A stretch of DNA of 64,000 nucleotides from Gemmiger sp. An120 (GCF_002160955.1 NZ_NFLN01000001.1:1-64000), one strand, 5' to 3'; positions 54,196 to 62,263 are shown, counted from the stretch's first letter. Notes: generated by a model not told the origin, from the sequence alone. Made by a program: numbers and translations.

Positions 54196-55170
54196 ATGTT
54201 GAAGGAAATCAAAACAATCGGTGTATTGACCAGCGGCGGCGACGCGCCTGGCATGAATGCTGCCGTACGCGCCGTGGTTCGTACCGGCCTGAGCAAGGGC
54301 TTCCGCATGATGGGTATCGAGCGCGGCTATAACGGCCTGCTGAACGGCGAAGTGCGGGAGATGGACCTGCGCAGCGTGTCTGAGATCATCCACCGCGGCG
54401 GCACCATTCTGTACACCGCCCGTTGCCTGGAGTTCAAGACCAAGGAAGGCCAGCAGAAGGCGGCCGACCGCTGCCGTGAACTGGGCATCGACGCGCTGGT
54501 CGTGATCGGCGGCGACGGTTCTTTCCGCGGCGCCAAGGATATGGCTGCGCTGGGCATTCCCTGCATCGGCATCCCCGGCACCATTGACAACGATATCGCC
54601 TGCAGCGAGTACACCATCGGCTACGACACCGCCATGAACACCGCGGTGGAGATGGTCGACAAGCTGCGCGACACCACCCAGAGCCATGACCGCTGCAGCG
54701 TGGTGGAGGTTATGGGCCGCAACGCCGGCTACATCGCCCTGAATGTGGGCATTGCCTGCGGCGCCGTGGCCACCCTGATTCCGGAGCGTCCCTACGATCT
54801 GGAACGGGACATCCTGAGCCGGATGAAGTTTACCCAGAAGACCGGCAAGAAGCACTTTATCGTGATCGTGGCCGAGGGCGTGGGCCATGCCCAGGATATC
54901 GCCAACGAGATCCAGGCGGCCACCGGCATTGATTCCCGTGCCACCGTTCTGGGCCATGTGCAGCGCGGCGGTTCTCCCACCCTGCGGGACCGCGTCACCG
55001 CTTCCACCATGGGCTACCACGCTGTGGCCCTGCTGGAGCGCGGCATCTACAACCGCGTTGTGGCTGTCTCCGCCGACAAGATCGTCGACTTTGACATCAA
55101 CGTGGCTCTGTCCATGCACAAGACCATCGACACCTTCCTGCTGGATGTGTCCAATACCATCTCCATCTGA
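54196..55170 (+). CDS. pfkA: ATP-dependent 6-phosphofructokinase
   Basis: 324 aa. LTSGGDAPGMNAAVR near residues 11-25, GGDGSFRGA (a Gly after GGD fits the ATP-using rather than PPi-using type), and PGTIDNDI with the catalytic Asp near 132. Commits fructose 6-phosphate to glycolysis. GGGAGG is 8 nt before ATG 54196; an upstream in-frame start would lie within dnaE. Downstream of dnaE, as in Bacillus, though accA/accD and pyk are absent. Confidence 0.96.
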   Translation: MLKEIKTIGVLTSGGDAPGMNAAVRAVVRTGLSKGFRMMGIERGYNGLLNGEVREMDLRSVSEIIHRGGTILYTARCLEFKTKEGQQKAADRCRELGIDALVVIGGDGSFRGAKDMAALGIPCIGIPGTIDNDIACSEYTIGYDTAMNTAVEMVDKLRDTTQSHDRCSVVEVMGRNAGYIALNVGIACGAVATLIPERPYDLERDILSRMKFTQKTGKKHFIVIVAEGVGHAQDIANEIQAATGIDSRATVLGHVQRGGSPTLRDRVTASTMGYHAVALLERGIYNRVVAVSADKIVDFDINVALSMHKTIDTFLLDVSNTISI

Positions 55171-55182
55171 GAAACAGTCTTG

Positions 55183-55223
55183 AATCCCCGTTCCGTCCCT
55201 CGTGGCGGAGCGGGGATTTTTTT
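55183..55223 (+). terminator. Terminator after pfkA
   Basis: AATCCCCG.TCCG / CGGAGCGGGGATT stem with a 10-nt loop and seven T. Confidence 0.88.
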
Positions 55224-55231
55224 ATTGTGTT

Positions 55232-55268
55232 TTGTCCCTTTTTCACCTTTTGCGGCGAACTCTATAGT
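55232..55268 (+). promoter_or_regulatory. Shared motif (copy 1) and promoter region of the YbjN gene
   Basis: TTGTCCCTTT (55232-55241), 11 nt, CGGCGAA (55253-55259); the same two blocks at the same spacing lie before the ECF sigma gene. A TATAGT at 55263-55268 with a weak -35 could be a sigma-A promoter. Candidate ECF-dependent promoter or operator. Confidence 0.5.
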
Positions 55269-55315
55269 AAAGGCGGGACCGCACTGCGGCCCCAAGAAAA
55301 AGGAGGCAATATCCA

Positions 55316-55807
55316 ATGGCAACTACCATGCGGCAGGCAATCGCCTGCGTGCGGAACGTTCTGGACCGAAAAGGCTACAACTATCGCTTTGATGCGGACA
55401 AAAACAAGTTTACGATGGGGTTCAATCTGAACCGCACCAAACTCAAATCCTGCGACATTGTAGTCTATGTGCGGCCCATCAGCGGGGAGGAGAACTACTG
55501 CCGGGCCCTGCTGGCCTACGGCAACATCGCCATCAGCGCCGACAAGAGCAGTATGGCGCAGGTCTGTGAATACCTGACCCGGGCCAACTATGGCCTGACG
55601 GTGGGCAATTTCGAACTGGACCACCGGGACGGCGAGATCCGTTACAAGGTAAGCATCAACGTGCGGGACGATCTGCCCGGCGACGACGCGGTGGATGATC
55701 TGTGGGCGATTCCCGTGGGGATGTTCAACAAATACGGCGATGGCCTGCTGGCGGTAAACATGGGCTTCAGCGACGCGGAAGACGCGATCCGTATGGCCGA
55801 GCAGTAA
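55316..55807 (+). CDS. YbjN-domain protein
   Basis: 163 aa, soluble. The fold pattern fits the YbjN/type-III-secretion-chaperone-like family: helix, then strands (KFTMGFNLNRTKLKSCDIVVYVRP), ISADKSSMAQVCEYLTRANYGLTVGNFELDHRDGEIRYKV, and a C-terminal helix region (shown in pieces; residues about 27-110). YbjN proteins are small regulators or chaperone-like adapters with poorly known roles. AAAAAGGAGG is 9 nt before the ATG. It stands alone between two terminators and shares an upstream motif with the ECF sigma gene. Confidence 0.75.
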   Translation: MATTMRQAIACVRNVLDRKGYNYRFDADKNKFTMGFNLNRTKLKSCDIVVYVRPISGEENYCRALLAYGNIAISADKSSMAQVCEYLTRANYGLTVGNFELDHRDGEIRYKVSINVRDDLPGDDAVDDLWAIPVGMFNKYGDGLLAVNMGFSDAEDAIRMAEQ

Positions 55808-55831
55808 GCCGTACAGCAAATCATGGCAAGG

Positions 55832-55872
55832 TAAAACAGGGCGGGGACATATGTCCCCGCCCTGTTTTTTTC
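55832..55872 (+). terminator. Terminator after the YbjN gene
   Basis: Perfect palindrome AAAACAGGGCGGGGACAT / ATGTCCCCGCCCTGTTTT followed by more T. Confidence 0.93.
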
Positions 55873-55931
55873 TGGCAAGGACAGTCCAAAACAACCGTTT
55901 GCGCAGCCGTTTATAAAAAAATAGAACAGCG

Positions 55932-55959
55932 TTGTCCCTTTCTGCCGAAAACCGGCGAA
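55932..55959 (+). promoter_or_regulatory. Shared motif (copy 2) upstream of the ECF sigma gene
   Basis: TTGTCCCTTT (55932-55941), 11 nt, CGGCGAA (55953-55959), 27 nt before the sigma start. Seventeen bases match copy 1 at identical spacing. Consistent with autoregulation by the ECF factor (inference). Confidence 0.5.
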
Positions 55960-55986
55960 ATCATTTCCAGAAAGGGGCACGCGTAG

Positions 55987-56517
55987 ATGGAAGAAAAGGA
56001 AATTTTGCGGATTCTGGGCATAGACCGGGAAGCCGGCTGCGCAGCTGTGATCGAACAATATCAGCACATGCTGTGGGGAATTTGCGCCCGCCGTCTGGAT
56101 GACCCGGAAGACATCCGGGAATGTGTGCTGGCGGCGCTGGGGGATTTTTGTCTGCGGTGGGAGCGCTTTGACCCTGAATCCGGCAGCCTGAAAAGCTATC
56201 TGGCGGCCATTGCCGACCGGAAAGCGCTGGACAAATTCCGCCAGAACTGCCGCTGGGAACGGGCCTGCCAGGCGGCGGCACAGCTGTTCAAGGAGAGAAG
56301 CATCCGGGTGCGCAGTACCGATTTTGTGCGGGCGCTGGAGATGCTGGACCCGGAAGACGCCCGTATTCTGCGCATGCGCTACTGGAAAGGAATGCGCTAT
56401 ACCGAGATAGCCCGAAGCCTGCAGCTGCCCTATGAGACGGTGAAAAAGCGTGGCCAGCGCGGCCTGCAGAAATTGCGCCGCTGCCTGGAAAACAGCGGAC
56501 AGGGAACAGAGCCGTAG
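55987..56517 (+). CDS. ECF-type RNA polymerase sigma factor
   Basis: 176 aa. Sigma region 2 at about 22-90 (VIEQYQHMLWGICARRLDD, WERFDPESGSLKSYLAAIADRKAL) and region 4 at about 115-165 (LEMLDPEDARILRMRYWKG, YTEIARSLQLPYETVKKRGQ, RGLQKLRR). No region 1 or 3. AAAGGGG lies about 10 nt before the ATG. No recognisable membrane anti-sigma factor follows; the next ORF is a 51-residue acidic protein 305 nt downstream. Confidence 0.88.
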   Translation: MEEKEILRILGIDREAGCAAVIEQYQHMLWGICARRLDDPEDIRECVLAALGDFCLRWERFDPESGSLKSYLAAIADRKALDKFRQNCRWERACQAAAQLFKERSIRVRSTDFVRALEMLDPEDARILRMRYWKGMRYTEIARSLQLPYETVKKRGQRGLQKLRRCLENSGQGTEP

Positions 56518-56822
56518 AGGGAACATTTCCCGGGCAAGCCGCATAGGCTGGAGAACACGGCACTGTTTACGATTTTGAAACAGAACGTTGAAGATTTAGC
56601 CGGGAAATCTGCGGTATACTTGGTACATACAGAAGAAAAACCGCACTAAATCGAAAAAGAAGAAAAAATCTGCAAAATTTGTAATCGAATTGAAATAAAG
56701 AGCCGTATAACTTCGTATTAAGGGCAGAGAGCAAACAAAAACCGCTGCGGGTCCCGCAAGCTTACCCACGGCGCGCGGTTTGCCATTTCAGATACAAAAC
56801 CTGATAGAAAGGGGAAGGCAGT
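56518..56822 (+). other. AT-rich intergenic region between sigma factor and small acidic ORF
   Basis: 305 nt, clearly more AT-rich than its surroundings (56580-56720). Contains an inverted repeat CTGTTT/AAACAG (56563-56583), a TATACT at 56615-56620 without a good -35, and a longer imperfect hairpin AAAACCGC...GCGGTTT (56739-56781) just before the next ORF. No tRNA, known riboswitch or clear promoter recognised. It may be a leader region of the small ORF. Confidence 0.4.
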
Positions 56823-56978
56823 ATGTTGAAACAGTTTTGGGCTTCGATCCGGGAGGCCATGGCGCTGGATGAATGCCGCTATGCCGGCGAGGAATTTGAC
56901 GACGCAAGCGATGAATTTGAAGACCTCCCCCTGCAGCGGCGTGTGCAGCTGTGTGGAGAAGATTCCCTCATAGCCTGA
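56823..56978 (+). CDS. Small acidic protein of unknown function
   Basis: 51 aa: begins MLKQFWASIREAMALDECRY, then a very acidic middle (EEFDDASDEFEDLP) and a short tail. Two Cys (18 and 44). AAAGGGGAAGG lies 6 nt before the ATG, a good ribosome site, which is the main support. The amphipathic helix plus acidic segment would suit a small binding protein. It lies downstream of the ECF sigma gene, so a link to it is possible but unproven. Confidence 0.5.
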   Translation: MLKQFWASIREAMALDECRYAGEEFDDASDEFEDLPLQRRVQLCGEDSLIA

Positions 56979-57038
56979 TGTCCCGGCGGCCGGCAGCCGC
57001 CAAACCTGATTAAGCGATTCCCGTATATTCGGTCCACA

Positions 57039-57084
57039 GAAAACAGGCGCAGCCCCCGGCATCCGGCGGGCAGCGCCTGTTTTC
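57039..57084. terminator. Bidirectional terminator between the small ORF and AraC gene
   Basis: GAAAACAGGCGCTG-type stem pairing GAAAACAGGCGC with GCGCCTGTTTTC, with an inner CCCCGGC/GCGGG hairpin. Confidence 0.82.
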
Positions 57085-57101
57085 CTGTATAAGAACCGCG
57101 C

Positions 57102-57968
57102 TCAGCGGCTGCGTTTGCGGTAGGCGGCGGGGGAAATGCCGTACTGGTTGTGGAACATCCGGCTGAACGCACTGGCCGAGGAAAACCCATTCTGCTCAGC
57201 AATCTGCTGGATGCTCAGGTTTTCCTGCCGCAGCTGCATCTCAATCTGCGGCATCCGGTACCGCCGGATAAACTCCCGGGTGGACATGCCGGTCATCTGG
57301 TCGAAGCACTTGTACAGATAACTCTGGGATACGTTGGCGGCTTTGCACAGATCCTGCACCTGTACATTTTCCCGCATGTGCTCGTCCAGATATTCCACGC
57401 ACTCCTGCACCACCCGCTCGCCGTTGGATACCTGGGCAGCCCGGCGGGGGGCAGGCAGGCCGTCGCTGCGCTGGCGCATCACCAGCATCAGCCGGGTCAG
57501 CAGAAGCTGCAGCGACAAAAACTGTCCGGGCGTACCCCGCTGGTACAGATCCAGGTTCTGTTCCAGCATGATCCGCAGTGCCGGGTCGATCAGGCCGGGA
57601 TAAAGCGCCGCGTCGGTGCATTGGAACAGCTGGCTGAACGCCGGCAGGCTGGAGGCCGGGGTTACTTCAAAGTACAGATAGAACATGTCCAGCCCGTCCT
57701 CCGGGTCCATGCGCACCTCATAGGGGATAAACGGCGCCATTAACACCACGTCGCCTCTGTGCAGCACATGGGTGCCGGATGAGCAGGAAAACCGGGCCGT
57801 ACCCTCCGCCACCAGCGTGAGCTTGTAATGCTGGGACAGGCTGCGCCGGGCATCCGGAATGCCCGGCCCCTGCTTCCAGCGGCCGAATGCCAGCGGGTAG
57901 AATACAAACTGTTCCATAGCCTGGCTCAGGCTGTCTTTCCGGATCGATGCCAACTGGGAAAAATCCAT
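57102..57968 (-). CDS. AraC-family transcriptional regulator
   Basis: 288 aa. N-terminal cupin-like sensor (about 10-150; SQHYKLTLVAEGTARFSCSS, LHRGDVVLMAPFIPYEV), then two C-terminal HTH motifs (about 190-285; VQVQDLCKAANVSQSYLYKC and LSIQQIAEQNGFSSASAFSR, MFHNQYGISPAAYRK). The cupin part suggests it senses a sugar or similar small ligand. ATG 57968 gives the family length; a longer frame adds an Arg-rich N-terminus. Divergent from the CcdA-TlpA gene, so it may control it, but AraC regulators with cupins more often serve sugar operons. Confidence 0.88.
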   Translation of the reverse strand: MDFSQLASIRKDSLSQAMEQFVFYPLAFGRWKQGPGIPDARRSLSQHYKLTLVAEGTARFSCSSGTHVLHRGDVVLMAPFIPYEVRMDPEDGLDMFYLYFEVTPASSLPAFSQLFQCTDAALYPGLIDPALRIMLEQNLDLYQRGTPGQFLSLQLLLTRLMLVMRQRSDGLPAPRRAAQVSNGERVVQECVEYLDEHMRENVQVQDLCKAANVSQSYLYKCFDQMTGMSTREFIRRYRMPQIEMQLRQENLSIQQIAEQNGFSSASAFSRMFHNQYGISPAAYRKRSR

Positions 57969-58014
57969 ACCCCACACCCTTTCCCGGCGCCGGCGCGCCG
58001 GAGTTTCTCTTTCT

Positions 58015-58043
58015 ATTGTACACGGCCGCCGGCCGGAATGCAA
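58015..58043 (-). promoter_or_regulatory. Promoter of the AraC gene
   Basis: Minus strand TTGCAT (58038-58043), 17 bp, TACAAT (58015-58020), 47 nt before the start. Confidence 0.72.
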
Positions 58044-58163
58044 ACCGATGTGATTCTGTCACACACAAGCCGGAAAAAATATGGTATACTGATACCCAGC
58101 TTCCGCTCTGCCAAAAAGGGCGGGCCAGTTTCCCGGGCGTTCAGCCCACCGAAAGGAGTTACT

Positions 58164-59492
58164 ATGGGATTTGATCTGCAAACCAGCGTTTCCGCGCTTA
58201 CCGTGTTTTTTCAGGGGCTTTTGAGCTTCTTTTCGCCCTGCGTGCTGCCGCTTGTGCCGCTTTATCTGAGTTATCTGGCCGGCGGTGCGCCGGAAGCCGC
58301 GCTGGACAAGGCCGCCCGCCGGCGTACCCTGCTCAACACCTTTTTCTTTGTGCTGGGCATCAGCTTTGCGTTCTTCCTGCTGGGGATGGGCTTTACCGCC
58401 CTGGGGCAGTTCTTCAGCCGGTACCGCACCGCGTTCACGGTGGCGGGCGGCATTGTGGTGCTGCTGATGGGCGTGTGGCAGCTGTTCTTCGGCGGCATCT
58501 CCACCAAGGAGCTGCGGCTGCCCTTCCGGCTGGATAAATGGGCAATGGGCCCCATCCCCGCGCTGGTCATGGGCTTTACCTTCAGCTTTGCCTGGACCCC
58601 CTGCGTGGGCCCCACCCTGACCAGCGTGCTGCTGCTGGCCGGTTCCTCCGACAGCCGGGTGCTGGGTTTTGTGCTGATCGGGGTGTATACGCTGGGTTTT
58701 GTGCTGCCTTTCCTGCTGGTGGGCCTGTTTACCGGCCAGATGCTGCGGTTCTTCCGCAGCCACATGAACTGGCTGAAATACACAGCCAAAGCGGGCGGCG
58801 CCCTGCTGATCCTGCTGGGCGTGCTCATGATCTCCGGCAAGATGAGCAGCTTTACCGGTTATCTGGCCGGGCTGGGCAGCGGCGGTACGAGCAGCACTTC
58901 CTCGTCGGTGGTGCAGCAGGAAGAAAGTTCTTCCCAGGCGGAACCGGACACAAGCGAACCGGCCTCTTCGCCGGACAGCGCGTCCTCGTCTTCCGCAGCG
59001 TCGGACAGCCAGCCGGAAGAACAGACCGTTCCGGCCATAGATTTTTCCCTCCAGGATCAGTTCGGCAATACCCATACCCTGGCCGATTACGAGGGCAAAA
59101 CCATCCTGCTGAACTTCTGGGCCACCTGGTGCGGCCCCTGCCAGCAGGAAATGCCCGATCTGCAGGCCCTGTATGAGGAATGGGGCGAGAATGAGGGCGA
59201 CCTGGTGGTGCTGGGGGTAGCCGCTCCCAAAGCGGAGGACAGCCTGTATCCGGCGGATAACAAGTCCGCGGAAGAGATCGCTGCCTGGCTGGATGAGCAG
59301 GGCTATACCTATCCGGTTCTCATGGATACCACTGGCGAACTGTTCCTGAGTTATGGGGTGTATTCTTTCCCCACCACATTCATGATCGATACCGACGGCA
59401 ACGTGTTCGGCTATCTGAGCGGCAGCATGACCCGGGAGATCATGGACAGCATTGTGGAGCAGACCATGACCGGTGAACGTGTAGCCGGCTGA
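58164..59492 (+). CDS. CcdA-TlpA fusion: thiol-disulfide membrane reductase plus thioredoxin-like domain
   Basis: 442 aa. Residues 1-235 are CcdA-like with six membrane helices and two redox Cys: FFSPCVLPLVPLYLSYLAGG and FAWTPCVGPTLTS. A Ser/Glu/Ala-rich linker (about 240-290; SSVVQQEESSSQAEPDTSEP) leads to an extracytoplasmic TlpA/ResA-type thioredoxin domain with NFWATWCGPCQQEMPDLQAL. It would carry electrons from cytoplasmic thioredoxin outward to reduce extracellular disulfides, for example in cytochrome or cell-surface protein maturation or in oxidative defence. AAAGGAG lies 7 nt before the ATG. Confidence 0.93.
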   Translation: MGFDLQTSVSALTVFFQGLLSFFSPCVLPLVPLYLSYLAGGAPEAALDKAARRRTLLNTFFFVLGISFAFFLLGMGFTALGQFFSRYRTAFTVAGGIVVLLMGVWQLFFGGISTKELRLPFRLDKWAMGPIPALVMGFTFSFAWTPCVGPTLTSVLLLAGSSDSRVLGFVLIGVYTLGFVLPFLLVGLFTGQMLRFFRSHMNWLKYTAKAGGALLILLGVLMISGKMSSFTGYLAGLGSGGTSSTSSSVVQQEESSSQAEPDTSEPASSPDSASSSSAASDSQPEEQTVPAIDFSLQDQFGNTHTLADYEGKTILLNFWATWCGPCQQEMPDLQALYEEWGENEGDLVVLGVAAPKAEDSLYPADNKSAEEIAAWLDEQGYTYPVLMDTTGELFLSYGVYSFPTTFMIDTDGNVFGYLSGSMTREIMDSIVEQTMTGERVAG

Positions 59493-59499
59493 TTGTAAC

Positions 59500-59536
59500 A
59501 AAAAATGTCCCGCACAAACTGTGCGGGACATTTTTT
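59500..59536. terminator. Bidirectional terminator after the CcdA-TlpA gene
   Basis: AAAAAATGTCCCGCACA / TGTGCGGGACATTTTTT stem with an AAC loop. Confidence 0.95.
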
Positions 59537-59542
59537 GTATGT

Positions 59543-60037
59543 TTACAGTTCCACAACCGGGCGGCAGCTGCCCTCTACATCCACATAGTAGCAGCGGGGA
59601 TTGGCCGGATCCCGGTAGACAGCTACATACTCATTGTTCAGTTCCGGGTATTCCCACAGCCGGTCGCTGCGGAACCGGTACACGGTGCCGCCCTCTTCCA
59701 GTTCGCAGATCACACGCCAGGCGTACTGCCGGTTGACGCGCACGGAGTAATCCCGCTTTACCTCTACAATATGTGCCAGCACGGGAACGCCCTCCGCCAT
59801 CAGACGGGCTTTTTTCCTGGCTCCCCGGGCCCGGGCGGACAAAGCACCCAGCCCGACCCCGCCAAAGATCCCGCCGTGAAGCAGCAGAAAGAGAAACACC
59901 GGCACCGGAGGCAGGGGCCCGCCCTGCACCAGGCAAACCACGCAGGCAACCAGCAGGCCGCCGTATTCCAGAATACCAATGGCGGAGAAGGTGATGCCCA
60001 GGATCAGAAGCGCAAGATTTCCCCTTGTACGTCCCAC
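59543..60037 (-). CDS. DUF3592-like membrane protein
   Basis: 164 aa. Two N-terminal membrane helices (about 8-30 and 42-64), then a cytosolic or external beta domain (about 80-160) with VPVLAHIVEVKRDYSVRVN, VICELEEGGTVYRFRSDRLW, and VAVYRDPANPRCYYVD, the usual DUF3592 ending where a DPxNP segment precedes Y-V-D. The family has no known function. The start is a GTG at 60037 because AAAGGAGG is 8 nt upstream; it lies 25 nt after the GNAT gene stop. Confidence 0.75.
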   Translation of the reverse strand: MGRTRGNLALLILGITFSAIGILEYGGLLVACVVCLVQGGPLPPVPVFLFLLLHGGIFGGVGLGALSARARGARKKARLMAEGVPVLAHIVEVKRDYSVRVNRQYAWRVICELEEGGTVYRFRSDRLWEYPELNNEYVAVYRDPANPRCYYVDVEGSCRPVVEL

Positions 60038-60062
60038 AGCAGATTCCTCCTTTGACGGGCTG

Positions 60063-61070
60063 TCAGTCGGCCGGCAGGTTGGGCCGGTCCTGATCACCGT
60101 CCGCCCGGAACAGCACAAACCCTTCCGGCCGGTTGGTGAAATAGTAGTATTCGGTGTTTTCCTGCACAGGTGGGTCCAGATAATTGGGGATAACCGTCCC
60201 GTCGCCCTCCTGCCGCTGGCTCAAACCGGCAGCCGCCATCGTTTCGGCCGGGATGCCGGCACAGTAGCAGTCCAGATATTCCGCGCCGCTCTCCGCCAGC
60301 ATACGGTCCAGCGTCGTACCCAGCCGGGCCAGTACCGCATCCTCGCCGATAAAGTCCACCATCCGCAGCACCTTTACCTGGCTGCCGTCGCTCAGGGTCA
60401 CCTCGGCGGTGCGGGTCACCAGATAGGCCAGCAGTTTTCCGCGTTCGGTGGCGCACCATACGTCATACCGGTAGTGATCAAAATCAAAATACCGGCGGGT
60501 CATGTACCAGATGTCCTTGACAGGCGTATGGGAGCTGGGCGGCATCCCCATTCCCTGCAGCCGGGTCACACTGTGCACCGGCTCCAGCGCCAGGTCTCCG
60601 GCGGCGGGCAGCCGCCCGGCGTTCGGCCCGGGCACGGCCAGGCGGTATTCCGCCCGGTCAGCCAGCCGGAAAAAGTGCCCGACCCGGTCGGCTTCCCAGC
60701 CCAGGAACCGGTAAAACGCCATGGTCTTGGGCCGGATGTTGTTGCAGGCTACCACACGGGCGCCGGTCAGCCGGGGCAGGGCGTCCATCAGCTCCAGTCC
60801 CACCCCGTTGTGACCTTTGCGGGCCACCCAGACCGATACCCAGATATCCGGGGCAGGGGAGCGGTTGGCCCGTATGTAACCGGCTGCGGCCAGCCATTCG
60901 CCGTTTTCCTCCGCCACCGCGAACTGCAGCCCGTCGCCGCTTTCGTAATAGAAGCGGAACCACTCCGGGCGGTTCACCAGCGGAAGCCGCCAGTCAAAAT
61001 TGGCGTTGACAAAATCCAGAACGCGCTGCTTTTCCTCCGGGCGCGCCAGCCGGAACTCCACCGCGCTCAA
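60063..61070 (-). CDS. GNAT-type acetyltransferase, two-domain
   Basis: 335 aa. N-terminal GNAT domain (about 4-135): VSVWVARKGHNGVGLELMDAL is a relaxed acetyl-CoA loop motif, and NNIRPKTMAFYRFLGWE is the usual C-terminal signature. Residues about 170-330 look like a second, degenerate GNAT-fold half (LAYLVTRTAEVTL; YYYFTNRPEGFVLFRADGD at the end). The start is TTG, overlapping the SDR stop (TTGA), with GGAGGGAG 7-8 nt upstream. It could transfer an acyl group made by the upstream ACP system (inference). Confidence 0.8.
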   Translation of the reverse strand: MSAVEFRLARPEEKQRVLDFVNANFDWRLPLVNRPEWFRFYYESGDGLQFAVAEENGEWLAAAGYIRANRSPAPDIWVSVWVARKGHNGVGLELMDALPRLTGARVVACNNIRPKTMAFYRFLGWEADRVGHFFRLADRAEYRLAVPGPNAGRLPAAGDLALEPVHSVTRLQGMGMPPSSHTPVKDIWYMTRRYFDFDHYRYDVWCATERGKLLAYLVTRTAEVTLSDGSQVKVLRMVDFIGEDAVLARLGTTLDRMLAESGAEYLDCYCAGIPAETMAAAGLSQRQEGDGTVIPNYLDPPVQENTEYYYFTNRPEGFVLFRADGDQDRPNLPAD

Positions 61071-61804
61071 AATGCACTCCCTCCGGTAATGGGCAGGGTC
61101 ACGCCGGTGATAAAGCCGGCTTCGTCACCCAGCAGAAACTCCATGGCGGGAACCACATCCTCCACCCGGGCGTTGCGGCCCATGGGATTGGCTTCGGCGC
61201 TGGCCTGTACGATCAGATCGCTGGTGTCGGCCAGAAAACGGGTCTCCATCATGCTGGGGGCCACGCAGTTTACCGTTACGCCAAAGGGCGCGTAATCGGC
61301 GGCCAGGCTTTTGGCCAGCCCGCCCAGGGCACTCTTGGCCATGATGTAGGCGGCGGTGTTCTTGGGCGGCACACCGATCAGATAGCTGGTCAGCATAAAC
61401 AGCACCCGGCCCCGTTTGGCCTTGGCCATAAGGGGCACAAAGGTCTTGCACAGCTTCACCGCGCTGCGTACCTGCACCGACAGATCCAGTTCAAACCGTT
61501 CCTCGTCGAACTTCTTGAACTTGGTGTTGATCACCCGCAGCGCAGGCAGATGCACCAGATGGGTGGGGGCGGGGCAGCTGGCCTGCACATCGGCAATAAA
61601 GGCGTTCAGCGCGTTCTCGTCGGTCAGGTCCACATCGTAGGTGCGGATCCGGCCGGGAAACTCCCGGCACAGTTCGGCCAGGCGGTTCAGATCGCCGGCA
61701 CCCTGGGCCACAATCAGTGCCTGGCTGTCGTGATCTGCCAGACGGCGGATCAGCGCGCAGCCCACATCGCTGGAAGCGCCGGTGATGAGGTAGACGTTCT
61801 GCAT
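61067..61804 (-). CDS. Short-chain dehydrogenase/reductase
   Basis: 245 aa. NAD(P)-binding TGASSDVGCALIRRLA at residues 8-23, catalytic Ser in FMLTSYLIG and the YxxxK pair in AYIMAKSALGGLAKSLAAD near 156-160, and the C-terminal ITGVTLPITGGSAF. Resembles FabG-type 3-oxoacyl-ACP reductases. Downstream of ACP and a MaoC-like gene, it would reduce an ACP-bound ketone. 4-nt overlap with the GNAT gene. Confidence 0.88.
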   Translation of the reverse strand: MQNVYLITGASSDVGCALIRRLADHDSQALIVAQGAGDLNRLAELCREFPGRIRTYDVDLTDENALNAFIADVQASCPAPTHLVHLPALRVINTKFKKFDEERFELDLSVQVRSAVKLCKTFVPLMAKAKRGRVLFMLTSYLIGVPPKNTAAYIMAKSALGGLAKSLAADYAPFGVTVNCVAPSMMETRFLADTSDLIVQASAEANPMGRNARVEDVVPAMEFLLGDEAGFITGVTLPITGGSAF

Positions 61805-61824
61805 AGATTGCTCCTTCCTCTTGC

Positions 61825-62241
61825 TCAGCGGGCCACGCCGGCCTTGATCAGGCCGCGGGTGACCTTCTTCCCATCCTGATTGGTCAGGCTGGCCCGGATG
61901 GTGATCTCCCCGAACACCGGGTTCACCTCGGTCACCTCGCCCCGTACCGTCAGGGTATCCCCGATAAAAACGGGCTTGGCAAACTTGGTCTCCACACTGT
62001 GCAGCAGACAGTGTTCACCCGGCAGATAGACCCCCGCCAGGGTGGAGAAAAAGGCCGCGCCCAGCATGCCGTACACCACCCGGCCGGGATACCCCCGCCC
62101 GGCCGCGTATTCCGCATCCATATGGATGGGGCTCACATCGCCGCTCATAGCGCAGAACTGCGCCATCATTTCTTCGGTCACGGTCACAGTGAATTCCTCG
62201 GCCATGCCGGGCTGCAGCTGTTCCATGGTATAGTGGTTCAT
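61825..62241 (-). CDS. MaoC-like hydratase/dehydratase
   Basis: 138 aa hot-dog-fold protein. Catalytic-type motif SGDVSPIHMDAEYAAGRGYPG (residues about 33-53; Asp and His conserved as in R-hydratases) followed by RVVYGMLGAAFFSTLAG. Hydrates or dehydrates acyl-thioesters. ATG 62241 has GGAGGAA 7 nt upstream; an ATG five codons earlier lacks a ribosome site. Sits between the ACP and SDR genes. Confidence 0.87.
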   Translation of the reverse strand: MNHYTMEQLQPGMAEEFTVTVTEEMMAQFCAMSGDVSPIHMDAEYAAGRGYPGRVVYGMLGAAFFSTLAGVYLPGEHCLLHSVETKFAKPVFIGDTLTVRGEVTEVNPVFGEITIRASLTNQDGKKVTRGLIKAGVAR

Positions 62242-62263
62242 AACAGTTCCTCCCACAGAGAAA

